Shown: piece after piece, positions 34,842 to 43,518 of the stretch
Layout of the letters: the number at the start of each line of letters is the position of its first letter
Numbering within the stretch: position 1 is the first letter of the stretch
Origin: CAIWHR01 sp963773195
GTDB taxonomy: Bacteria > Pseudomonadota > Gammaproteobacteria > Burkholderiales > Casimicrobiaceae
Assembly (NCBI GenBank): GCA_963773195.1
Contig: CAVZAE010000004.1
Coordinates: forward strand, 62,001 to 126,000
DNA length: 64,000 nucleotides
Reading direction: 5' to 3'
Program-made: the position numbers and the translations under genes
The notes under the pieces: generated by a model
The model's database searches: none
What the model was told of the DNA's origin: nothing
What the model saw: the letters and a program-made list of their open reading frames with translations, nothing else

Positions 34842-37205
34842 TCAGCCTGCGGGGCGAATCAGCGCAACGTCGTCCCCTTCGAGCCGGAGCGTGCGACGCT
34901 CGGCGGGGGGTACGACGATGCGAAGCGACGAATACGGTAGCGCAAAGCGACCCCGCTTGCTCACCCGCAGGCGAATGGTGGACGGCGTCCAATGCAGCCC
35001 GCATTCCAGTTCCGCGAAGTCGCCGTCGCGATGACGGTGCGTAAGGCCGTCGTCTTCGTAGAGCGTGAAGGTGCTCTTGCCGCGACCGCCGCCCGGGAAG
35101 ACAAGCAGCGCGCGCGAGGGCTCGTCGTGTTTGCGACGCATGTCCGCCGTGTCGGTCACGGGAACGATCGCGCCGGCGGGAACGAGCAGCGGGATGCGCT
35201 CGAGAGGGGCGAGAGCAACGACCTCCGTGCCCGCTCGGTGCCGGTTGCCGGTCCAGAAATCGATCCATTCGCCCGGCCCTTCGGGCAGGTAGACATGACG
35301 CTCGCGCTGACCGGGCTCGACGATCGAGGCGACGAGAAGGTTCGGGCCGACGTGAAAGTCGTCGGTGTCCTCGAACGCGCGCGGATCGCCGGGATAATCG
35401 TAGAAGCGCGGCCGCAGCATGGGCTCGGCGCAGCGCGCGGCCCGCGCGTACAGCGTATAGAGGTATGGCAGCAGCCGGTAGCGGAGCCGGATCCAGTTGC
35501 GGATGATCGGCAATACCTTCGGATGCAGCCACGGCGTGTTGACTTCGCCGCCTTCCTTCCACGAGTTCATGATGAAGCGCGGGCTGAAAGCGCCGCTCTG
35601 CACCCACCGAACGAGGAGCTCCGGATCGGGCGCCGGACCGCTGAACCCGCCGACGTCATGTCCGGTGTTGAACATTCCCGACAGGCTCATGGTGATGCCC
35701 ATCCGGAGATTCCAGCGCAGCGTCTCCCACGACGTAGTGTTATCGCCGGACCACGTCTGCGCGTAGCGCTGGATCCCCGGCGGCCCGGCCCGCGTCACAG
35801 TGAACACGCGCTCGTCCGGTGCGTAGGACGCCTGCGCCTCATGGGTCGCCCGCGTCATCAACAGCGCGTGCAGCGGACGCGAGCGCGCGATCGGAATCGG
35901 CGTCCCGAAGCCGTGCGATTGGCCGTCTTCGTCCCAGATCTCGTATTCGTTGTTGTCGTTCCAGCCGACGATGCCGAGCTCGAGCAGCTGGCGCTGCAGC
36001 GAGCGCTGCCACCACGCGACCCCCGCCGGATGCGTGAAGTCGACGTGCGCCCCCTCCCCGTCCCAGAACTGGCCCACGCAAGGCCCGCCCGCGCTCGAGT
36101 GGCCGACGAATGCTCGCGCATCGCTGACCTCCCCGTACGCCGGGTGATCGTCGAGCAGGCAGGGCTTGATGTTGGCGACGAGCCGGATGCCCGCTCGCGA
36201 GAACTTCCGCACGAGGGCCTCGGGATCGGGAAACTTGCTGTGATTCCAGGTGAAGACGTAGCGCCGTTTGCCGATGCTGCTGTAGCCGGAGCCGAAGTGA
36301 AAGGCACTGATCGGCACATCGTGCCGACCCGCGGTATCGATGAAGCGCGACAGCCTCGCCTGGGCGTCGGGCGCGTCGGTCAGGCTCATCGCGGTGTTGG
36401 CATAGCCCAGGCTCCACCGCGGCCCGAAGGCCATCGTGCCCGTCAACGCGGCGAATTTGCGAACGACGTCGGGGAGTCCCGGACCGACGAAGAGGTAGTA
36501 GTCGAGATCGCCGTCTTCGATCTCGCAGTAGCGGTAGAAGCCGTGATAGTTGTCGTGCTCGGAGCCGAGATCGAAGGTGGCGGTCGCGAGCGTGTCGTAG
36601 AAGAGCCCGTAGCCGATCGCACCGGCTTCGCGGACGATCAAGTACGGCCAATGCTTGTACAGAGGATCACTCGTTCGCGCGTCGTAGCCCAATGCGTCGA
36701 GTGCCAGCGTGCGAAAGCGCCGACCGTGCTTGTCCAGCGGCCCGGTCTTGTCGCCCAGCCCGAAGTAGCGATCGCCCAGCGCGCGCGCCATGTAGTGCCG
36801 GACAGTCCCGCTCGTCCGGCTCCATTGATACGGCTGCGTCGATCGATCGGCTGCGATGGGCGTCCCGTCGACAAGTGCCCACGCAAGGCTGAAGGGCCGC
36901 AGGCGCGCAACGACACGCAGCACCGACGTCGTCAAAGCGACCTCGTGGTCACTCGACTCGATCGAGAAGGCCGGTCGCGCGAAGCCGCCGACGTCCAGGC
37001 GGTCGCGTCCCTGCCATGGTACGTCGTCGCCTCCCGCGGTGATCGCCCAGGTCCTGGCCTCGCGCAATCCACCGGGAGGCGTGAACATGACCCGGGCCAG
37101 GTCGTCCTCGAGCAGGTACAGCCGGCATTGCCACCCCGATGCGAACGCGAAGCTCGCGCCGTCCTCGTGGCGCGCAGCGAATGCGGCTGCTCCCAGCGAT
37201 TCCAC
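34842..37205 (-). CDS. GH31 alpha-glucosidase
   Basis: 787 residues starting at GTG 37205, four bases after the ABC ATPase gene. Glycoside hydrolase family 31: N-terminal beta-domain, then the (beta/alpha)8 barrel with the nucleophile Asp in GWNDNNEYE (about D417; canonical W-x-D-M-N-E, here Asn replaces Met) and the acid/base Asp in WSGDNTTSW (about D488). HVGPNLLVASIVEPGQRERHVYLPEG and a C-terminal beta-domain complete it. No signal peptide is seen, so it should hydrolyse alpha-glucosides in the cytoplasm after import by the three transporter genes upstream on the same strand. Confidence 0.92.
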   Translation of the reverse strand: MESLGAAAFAARHEDGASFAFASGWQCRLYLLEDDLARVMFTPPGGLREARTWAITAGGDDVPWQGRDRLDVGGFARPAFSIESSDHEVALTTSVLRVVARLRPFSLAWALVDGTPIAADRSTQPYQWSRTSGTVRHYMARALGDRYFGLGDKTGPLDKHGRRFRTLALDALGYDARTSDPLYKHWPYLIVREAGAIGYGLFYDTLATATFDLGSEHDNYHGFYRYCEIEDGDLDYYLFVGPGLPDVVRKFAALTGTMAFGPRWSLGYANTAMSLTDAPDAQARLSRFIDTAGRHDVPISAFHFGSGYSSIGKRRYVFTWNHSKFPDPEALVRKFSRAGIRLVANIKPCLLDDHPAYGEVSDARAFVGHSSAGGPCVGQFWDGEGAHVDFTHPAGVAWWQRSLQRQLLELGIVGWNDNNEYEIWDEDGQSHGFGTPIPIARSRPLHALLMTRATHEAQASYAPDERVFTVTRAGPPGIQRYAQTWSGDNTTSWETLRWNLRMGITMSLSGMFNTGHDVGGFSGPAPDPELLVRWVQSGAFSPRFIMNSWKEGGEVNTPWLHPKVLPIIRNWIRLRYRLLPYLYTLYARAARCAEPMLRPRFYDYPGDPRAFEDTDDFHVGPNLLVASIVEPGQRERHVYLPEGPGEWIDFWTGNRHRAGTEVVALAPLERIPLLVPAGAIVPVTDTADMRRKHDEPSRALLVFPGGGRGKSTFTLYEDDGLTHRHRDGDFAELECGLHWTPSTIRLRVSKRGRFALPYSSLRIVVPPAERRTLRLEGDDVALIRPAG

Positions 37206-37209
37206 GGGA

Positions 37210-38337
37210 TCAGCTCGGGGGCCCGGCCTTGGCGCCGATTCGCGGCAATGCGGGCTCGCCGGTCGTCTGCCTGAAGACGTGAGCATCGGCCGCCGGGAGC
37301 GCGACGCGCACGGTCCCGCCCGCGCGATGGCGTATCTGACCGGGCGCCTGGACCGTAAGCGATCCTCCCATTGGCAGCGAGCAATACAGGAGGCTTGCGG
37401 CGCCCAGCTGCTCGAGCTGGTCGACCTTGGCGTCGAACACCACGTCGGCGCGTTCCACATCCAGCAAGACGTGCTCCGGACGGATTCCGACACTGACGGC
37501 TTCACCTGCCGCGACGCCGTCGCCGCGGAACGGCAGCACGGCTTCGACTCCGGCCGCCTCACCGAGAGCGACGCGGACCTCGGTCGCTCCGGCGTGCACG
37601 ATGCGACCAGGGAGGAAGTTCATTCGCGGCGAGCCGATGAAACCCGCGACGAAGCGGTTCGCGGGCGCGTTGTAAAGATCGAGCGGCGCGCCAATCTGCT
37701 CGATACGGCCACCGCGGAGCACCACGATCTTGTCGGCCATCGTCATGGCTTCGACCTGATCGTGCGTGACATAGATCATCGTGGTCCCGAGGCGCCGGTG
37801 CAGCGCCGTGATCTCGATACGCATCTGCACGCGCAGCTCCGCGTCGAGGTTCGACAGGGGCTCGTCGAACAGGAAGATCGAGGGCTCGCGCACGATCGCC
37901 CGTCCGATCGCCACCCGCTGCCGCTGCCCCCCCGACAGCTGCGTCGGCCGGCGCTCGAGCAAAGGATCGAGCTGCAAGAGCTTCGCCGCGCCCCGCACCT
38001 TCGCCTCGATCTCTGCGCGCGCGGTGCCGATGTTCTCGAGGCCGAACGCCATGTTCTGGTACACGGTCATATGCGGATACAGCGCGTACGACTGGAACAC
38101 CATCGCGAGCCCGCGCTCGGCCGCCGAGACGTCGTTCACGCGCCGGCCTCCGATCACGACGTCGCCATCGCTGACGTCTTCGAGCCCGGAAATCATGCGG
38201 AGCAGCGTCGACTTGCCGCACCCCGAGGGCCCGACGAACACGACGAATTCGCCGTCGTCGACGTCGAGGTCGACACCGTGGATCACGGTGGTCGGTCCGT
38301 ACCGCTTGATCACATTGCGCATGCGGAGCTCGGCCAT
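37210..38337 (-). CDS. Sugar ABC transporter ATPase (UgpC/MalK/MsmK type)
   Basis: 375 residues. Walker A GPSGCGKST is at 36-44, Q-loop FQSYALYPHMTVYQNMAFGL, signature LSGGQRQRVAIGRAIVREPSIFLFDEPLSNLDAELR with Walker B, and the switch His in YVTHDQ. A C-terminal TOBE/regulatory domain (SVGIRPEHVLLD) is of MalK type and could bind regulatory factors. AAAGG lies 8 bases before ATG 38337, which I prefer to 38343. It energises the importer formed by the two permeases; GH31 follows after 4 bases. Confidence 0.95.
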   Translation of the reverse strand: MAELRMRNVIKRYGPTTVIHGVDLDVDDGEFVVFVGPSGCGKSTLLRMISGLEDVSDGDVVIGGRRVNDVSAAERGLAMVFQSYALYPHMTVYQNMAFGLENIGTARAEIEAKVRGAAKLLQLDPLLERRPTQLSGGQRQRVAIGRAIVREPSIFLFDEPLSNLDAELRVQMRIEITALHRRLGTTMIYVTHDQVEAMTMADKIVVLRGGRIEQIGAPLDLYNAPANRFVAGFIGSPRMNFLPGRIVHAGATEVRVALGEAAGVEAVLPFRGDGVAAGEAVSVGIRPEHVLLDVERADVVFDAKVDQLEQLGAASLLYCSLPMGGSLTVQAPGQIRHRAGGTVRVALPAADAHVFRQTTGEPALPRIGAKAGPPS

Positions 38338-38365
38338 GGTCATCGCCTTTCGCGCAAGGCCGGGC

Positions 38366-39421
38366 TCACTTGACACCCGCCGATGCGATCCCGGTCGTGA
38401 TGTACTTCTGCAGGAACGCGAACACGAGGGTCACCGGAAGGAGCGTCAGCACCGTCATCGCCAGCAGATAGTGCCATTGCGTCGTCAACTCGCCCTGGAA
38501 CGCGTTGAGCGCCAGCTGCAACGTGAAGTTCTCCGTCTTCGACAGGACGACCAATGGCCACAGGAAGTCGTTCCACCGCCACATCACGGAGAAGATCGCC
38601 AGGACGGCAAGCGCGGGCGCCGACAGCGGCAGGACGATGCGGCAGAAGATGCGCCACTCGCTGGCGTGATCCATCCGCGCGGCGTCGATCAGCTCGTCGG
38701 GCAGCGTCAGCATGTACTGGCGCAGCAGGAAAACCCCGGTCGGAGTGGCGACGGCAGGCCAGATGACGCCCCACGGGCTGTTGAGCAGACCGAGCGACGA
38801 AGCGACGAGGAAGTTCGGCACGAGGACGATCGTCGGCGGAATCATCAGCGTCGCCAGGATCAGCAGGAATGCGGTCTTCCGTCCCCGGAAGCGGTACTTC
38901 GAGAGCGCGAAGGCGGCCATCGCGTTGAAGAGCAGCGTGATCGCCGTCGCGACCACGGTGATGAACACGCTGTTCCAGAGGAAGCGGCCGAAGTCGAACT
39001 TGCCGAAGATCTCGGTATAGTTCTCGGTCGCGAGGTGGAATTCTCGAACGGGACTGCGATCGCGAATGTTGACCTTGACCTCGTCGTCCGGATGCAACGG
39101 ATCGACCATCGTGGCCTGGATGCCGATCCGCCTGAGCTCGGCCAGCTCGCGCGTCGAGCCGTCGGGAAGCTGCACGCGGTAGAGCGGGAGCGGATCGGGC
39201 TTGCCGGCGACGGTCACGCTGGACTGGCCGTACGGCAAGAGACGCGGCGGAAACTCGTTGAGCGCAGCGGCCGTCTTGAATGACGAGAGGACGAGCCAGA
39301 CGACCGGGCCGAACATGAGGACGACGCCCACCAGCAGATAGCCGTACGAGACCCAGTCGGTCCAATCCGGGCGCGAGCGGCCGCGCGTCGCGGTGAGAAA
39401 CGCCCCAAGGCTACGCATCAC
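38366..39421 (-). CDS. Sugar ABC transporter permease (MalG-like)
   Basis: 351 residues with six membrane segments. The EAA coupling motif is DELIDAARMDHASEWRIFCRIVLPLSAP. Between segments 1 and 2 it carries an unusually long periplasmic stretch (about residues 55-140), with RVQLPDGSTRELAELRRIG, that is larger than in E. coli MalG; some alpha-glucoside systems share it. Its start overlaps the end of the other permease by 11 bases (39411-39421), so translation is coupled. Confidence 0.93.
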   Translation of the reverse strand: MMRSLGAFLTATRGRSRPDWTDWVSYGYLLVGVVLMFGPVVWLVLSSFKTAAALNEFPPRLLPYGQSSVTVAGKPDPLPLYRVQLPDGSTRELAELRRIGIQATMVDPLHPDDEVKVNIRDRSPVREFHLATENYTEIFGKFDFGRFLWNSVFITVVATAITLLFNAMAAFALSKYRFRGRKTAFLLILATLMIPPTIVLVPNFLVASSLGLLNSPWGVIWPAVATPTGVFLLRQYMLTLPDELIDAARMDHASEWRIFCRIVLPLSAPALAVLAIFSVMWRWNDFLWPLVVLSKTENFTLQLALNAFQGELTTQWHYLLAMTVLTLLPVTLVFAFLQKYITTGIASAGVK

Positions 39422-40433
39422 GGCCTCCGGCGCCGCCCTCCACCGACCGGCGTGAGATCCGCAGCTGGATCAGCGTCAGCACGAGCAGCGCCACGGCGAG
39501 CACAAGCGACGCAGCCGCGGCGATCCCGTAGAGGCGGATCGACTCGGCGAACGCCGTCTGGTAGATGAACTGGACGATGAACAACGTCGCCGAGCCTGGC
39601 CCACCGCCCGTGAGCACGAAGATCTCGTCGAATACCTGCACCGCGCGAATCAGCGCCAGGATGATCACGACAAGCAGGTTCGGCATCAGGAGCGGCAAGG
39701 TGATGCGCATGAAGCGCCGCCACGGCGACGCATGGTCCATCGCAGCGGCCTCGTACAGGTCGGCCGGTATCGCCTGCAGCCCCGCGAGCAGGATCAGGGT
39801 GTAGAAGCCCATGTGCGCCCAGATGCTGACGAAGACGCTCCAGAAGAACGCCCACGACGCCTGGTTGAGCCACTCGACGCCGGATCCTCCCCCCGCTACG
39901 AGGATGGCGTTGAGGACGCCCTCGCGCTGCAGCACCCATTTCCAGATCAGCGCGACGACGACCGGCGACAGCAGGACCGGATAGAAGAACACGCCGCGGA
40001 AGAAGCCCCGACCGAGGATTTTCCGGTTCAGCACCAGCGCCGTGATCAGGCTGAACAACACCATGAGCGCGACTTGCAGGAAGGCGAACCAGGCGGTGTT
40101 GTAGAGCGCGCGCCAGAACAGATCCTTGCGACAGGTCGACGGATCGAAGTGATTCGTGCAATCGAACAGAGTGGCGAGGTTATCGAGCCCGGCGAAGGGC
40201 CGATCACGCGGAAGGAGCTCCGCGCCGCCGGTGAACGCGTAGTGGAAGTCGATCGCGATCGGCAGGAACGTGAAGAGCCCGAGGATGAGAAGATTGGGGG
40301 CGACGAACACCCAGCCGATCCGCGGTACGCCGAGCAGGCGCTGCAACCCGCGCATCGGGACCTCGAAGGCCCCGAGAGCGACGCGCAACAGCGCTCCGGG
40401 AAGGGAATGCAGCCGCTCGAGCAGCAACGCCAT
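39411..40433 (-). CDS. Sugar ABC transporter permease (MalF-like)
   Basis: 340 residues with six membrane segments, starting after a cytoplasmic amphipathic region. EAA motif: IPADLYEAAAMDHASPWRRFMRITLPLLMP. FTGGAELLPRDRPFAGLDNLATLF lies in the first periplasmic loop. It forms the importer channel with the MalG-like permease. It follows the binding-protein gene by about 50 bases. Confidence 0.93.
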   Translation of the reverse strand: MALLLERLHSLPGALLRVALGAFEVPMRGLQRLLGVPRIGWVFVAPNLLILGLFTFLPIAIDFHYAFTGGAELLPRDRPFAGLDNLATLFDCTNHFDPSTCRKDLFWRALYNTAWFAFLQVALMVLFSLITALVLNRKILGRGFFRGVFFYPVLLSPVVVALIWKWVLQREGVLNAILVAGGGSGVEWLNQASWAFFWSVFVSIWAHMGFYTLILLAGLQAIPADLYEAAAMDHASPWRRFMRITLPLLMPNLLVVIILALIRAVQVFDEIFVLTGGGPGSATLFIVQFIYQTAFAESIRLYGIAAAASLVLAVALLVLTLIQLRISRRSVEGGAGGRDA

Positions 40434-40484
40434 CGCCGCGCCCTATGGCCGACGCCGGTGGCTTCGCGACATTGCGCGGGCGGC

Positions 40485-41763
40485 CTACTTCGCCGCGGCC
40501 TTCACCTGCTCGTCGATGTCGGCGCCGATCCGCTTGAGCGCGTCGTCGAGGCTCATCTCGCCGGCAATCGCCTGTCCGAGGCGAGCGGCGGTCGGATTGA
40601 ACAGCGCGCGGTTGTACTTGTAGCCCTGAATCTCGTACGCGATCGGCGAAAGGCGTGCCGACCTGCGCGACGAACACCCCGAGCGCGGCCTTGGCGGGCG
40701 GCGAAACGTTGTATTCGACGCCCTTCTTCGCGACCGCGGCATTCGCCGGGATGTTGTCGGTCTTCGCCATGTACTCGGCGTAGATCGCATCGCCCGCGAG
40801 GAAGTCGAGGAACCGGCCGACGTCCTTCGGATTCTTGGTCCTCTTCAAGGCCACGAACGCGGCGCCGCCGGGCATGCCCGTACACGCCGCCCGGGCCGCA
40901 CGGATTCGGAACGACGATCCAGTCGAAGTTCTTGCCGATCTGCTTCTCCATGCGCCCGATTTGCCAGCTTCCCGACAGGTACAGCACGACGCGGCCGTTG
41001 GCGAACTCCTCGAACGCATCGCGGTAGGTCGAGCCACCGACGCCGCCCCAGACTTCCTTCGGCATCGTGCCGTCGCGATTCCAGTCGTAGAACTTCTTCG
41101 CCATCGCCTTGTAGCCGTCGTCGAGGACGAGGTTGCCCTTGGCGTCGAAGAGCTTCGCACCCTGGCTGATCGCCGGTGCCGGCGAAGCGATGGCCGCTGC
41201 GGTCGAAGGCCATCGCGTAGGGCACCTGTGTCGCCTTCGCGACCTGCCGCGTCGCCGCCGCCCATTCGTCCCACGTCGCTTTCGGACCGGGGAGCGGCAC
41301 GTTCGCCTGCTCGAACAAGTGTCTTGTTGACGAACGGGCCGGTGACCGTCAGCTGCGTCATCAGCCCGTAGATACCCTTGTCGGTCGGCGACGGGCGCAG
41401 CCACTTGAGCGGTCTGCCCGAAGTTCGCCTCCCACGCCTTCGGGTCCTTCACGTACGGCGTGATGTCGAGGTAGTAGCGGGACAGGCCACCGAGGTCGGT
41501 GACGCGGGCGATGTCGGGCCCTTCGCCTGCGGCAAGTTGCACGGGCAGTGCTCGAGGATCGCCTTGTACGGCACCTTGTCGACGACGACCTTGACGTCGG
41601 GGTTCTGCGTCTCGAAACGCTTCGCGAGTTCCTGCGTCACCTCGCATTCGTTGCCGTCCGAGTAGCACGCAACGCGGATTTCGCCCCCGAACGCGGCAGC
41701 GGCTCCGAGGGAGGCGAGGGCCGCGACCAGCACCGGGCCGGCCCGCAAACGTGGAGTGGACAT
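40485..41763 (-). pseudogene. Sugar ABC transporter substrate-binding protein, multiply frameshifted
   Basis: Colinear pieces in alternating frames make one binding protein of about 420 residues. ATG 41763 starts a signal peptide (PVLVAALASLGAAAAFG), then EIRVACYSDGNECEVTQELAKRF, VQLAAGEGPDIARVTDLGGLSRYYLD, GLMTQLTVTGPFVNKTL, ANVPLPGPKATWDEW, DAFEEFANGRVVLYLSGSWQIGRM, VGRFLDFLAGDAIYAEYMAKTDNIPAN and ALKRIGADIDEQVKAAAK to the stop at 40485. Breaks are near 41540, 41410, 41320, 41185, 40880 and 40650. It would capture an oligosaccharide, probably an alpha-glucoside, for the permeases downstream. All other operon members are intact, which argues for assembly error. Confidence 0.8.
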
Positions 41764-41817
41764 GACGTTTCCCTCCGAAGCTCCCGCTCGCGGCAGCGGC
41801 GCGCAGGACGTCAGGCG

Positions 41818-41846
41818 ATTATAGCCCGGCCGCGCTCATCGGATCA
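41818..41846 (-). promoter_or_regulatory. Probable promoter of the sugar importer operon
   Basis: On the minus strand a perfect TATAAT -10 (41823-41818) is preceded at 17 bases by a weak TGATCC (-35 region 41846-41841). Expected start near 41811, leaving a 47-base leader with GGAGGG just before ATG 41763. A good -10 with poor -35 is usual for activator-dependent sugar operons. It overlaps the stop of the upstream kinase gene. Confidence 0.45.
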
Positions 41847-43511
41847 TTGCCTGGCGCTCGTCGGTGCGCAGGCACCATTCTTCGCGCGCGCAAACGTGTC
41901 GAGCAGTGTCTCGAGCGAGGCCGGCTTGACGAGATGCAGATCGAATCCAGCTTCCATCGCGCGTCGCTTGTCCTCGGCCTGACCCCATCCCGTCATTGCG
42001 ACGAGAAAGATTTCGCTGCCGCCGGGCTGGCTGCGGATCGTCCGCGCGGCCGTGTAGCCGTCGACCTGCGGCATCCCGATATCGAGCAGCACGATGTGCG
42101 GCTGGAAGGTTGTGGTCGCGTGGATGGCCGTGCCTGCATCGTAGGCCGTCTCGACGTCGTGGCCGACCATGCGCAGCAACTGGGCCAGCGAATCCACGGC
42201 GTCCCGATTGTCATCGACGATCAGCACTCGCCGGGCCGCGGCTGCTTTCGACGTCGCAGCCGTCGGACCGGACCGCTCGCGCTGTTCCGGCGCGACCGTG
42301 GTCGGCAGGACGACGACGAACTCGCTGCCTTGGCCTGCGCCGGCGCTGTGCGCGGCGACCGTGCCGCCGTGCATTTCGACCAGGCTCTTGACGAGGGTGA
42401 GTCCAAGGCCGAGCCCCGACCGCTCGCCTGCGCCCGCGTCACCCTGGTAGAACATCTCGAACAGGTGCGCAAGCTCTTGAGCGGCGATGCCGCGACCCGT
42501 GTCCCTCACGCGTATCTCTACTTGCGACCCCGTGGGCTCGACTGACACGGATATCGTCCCGCCGTGCGGGGTGAACTTCATCGCATTGTTGACGAGATTC
42601 AGCATCACCTGCGTCAGCCGGACCGCATCGCCCTCGACGTAGACGGCATCCGGCGGCAGCCGCACGTCGAATCGATATCGATCTCCGTGCAATGGCAACT
42701 GCGCCGAGTCGATGGCCTCGTTGATCAGGCCCGTAAGCTCGACGGGTTTCCGGGTCAGCACGAGCTTGCCGCGCGAGATCCTGCTCGCGTCGACCAAGTC
42801 GTCCACGAGGCACACGAGGTGCGACACCTGCCGGTCGACCATATCGCGAACGCCCTGCAGCGACGTCGGCAGTTCGCCGTCCCGACGCATGACCTCCATC
42901 GCATTGCGGATCGGCGCGAGCGGATTGCGCAGCTCGTGCGCGAGCATGGCGAGAAACTCGGTCCTCCGGCGATCGGTCTCGGCCAAGACCTCGCTCTGCC
43001 GCCGGAACATCGCTTCGCTCTCCTTGAGCAGCGCGAGCGAGACCTCGAGCTCCTGGGTGCGAGACCGTACGCGCGCATCGAGGTCCTCGTTGAGCCGCTT
43101 GAGCTCGGCCGTCTTCCGGTGGAGGTCGGCGAAGACGCGGATCTTCGCCCGCAGCACCTCGGGAATGACGGGCACGGAAACGTAGTCGACAGCGCCCGTC
43201 TGATAGCCCCGCAACTTGTCGAGATCCGACATGTGGATCGCGGAGACGAAGATGATCGCGGTGCGCTGGCACCGCGGATGCTGCCGGATCATCGTCGCCA
43301 GCTCGAAGCCGTCGACCTCGGGCATGTCGACGTCCATCAGGATGACCGCGATGTCGTCGCGCAGCAGGATCCTCAGTGCCTCGCGCGCGGTACCCGCCTT
43401 GATCAGGTTCTCGCCCAGCTCCGAGAGCATCGCCTCGTACGACAGCAGCTTCCCCGGATGGTCGTCGACCATCAGGATGTTGACGGGATCCACGGCCTTC
43501 GCGTTGGACAT
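41844..43511 (-). CDS. Hybrid sensor histidine kinase with N- and C-terminal receiver domains
   Basis: 555 soluble residues: REC (about 9-128, phospho-acceptor D60 in LMDVDMP), coiled coil (130-178), HisKA with H192 in AHELRNPL, HATPase (290-405: NLVNNAMKF, DTGRGI, GLGLGLTLVK) and a second REC (425-545, LLDIGMPQVDG). In the first receiver the conserved Lys near residue 113 (usually K-P) is replaced: DYVSVPVIP. It starts 7 bases after the giant kinase gene on the same strand, so the two are one operon and may form a phosphorelay. No input domain other than the receiver is present. Confidence 0.92.
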   Translation of the reverse strand: MSNAKAVDPVNILMVDDHPGKLLSYEAMLSELGENLIKAGTAREALRILLRDDIAVILMDVDMPEVDGFELATMIRQHPRCQRTAIIFVSAIHMSDLDKLRGYQTGAVDYVSVPVIPEVLRAKIRVFADLHRKTAELKRLNEDLDARVRSRTQELEVSLALLKESEAMFRRQSEVLAETDRRRTEFLAMLAHELRNPLAPIRNAMEVMRRDGELPTSLQGVRDMVDRQVSHLVCLVDDLVDASRISRGKLVLTRKPVELTGLINEAIDSAQLPLHGDRYRFDVRLPPDAVYVEGDAVRLTQVMLNLVNNAMKFTPHGGTISVSVEPTGSQVEIRVRDTGRGIAAQELAHLFEMFYQGDAGAGERSGLGLGLTLVKSLVEMHGGTVAAHSAGAGQGSEFVVVLPTTVAPEQRERSGPTAATSKAAAARRVLIVDDNRDAVDSLAQLLRMVGHDVETAYDAGTAIHATTTFQPHIVLLDIGMPQVDGYTAARTIRSQPGGSEIFLVAMTGWGQAEDKRRAMEAGFDLHLVKPASLETLLDTFARAKNGACAPTSARQ

Positions 43512-43518
43512 CGCGCGG

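Noticed and set aside
34992..37274. Plus-strand 760-codon open frame
   Set aside because: Antisense to the GH31 glucosidase; no domain and biased composition.
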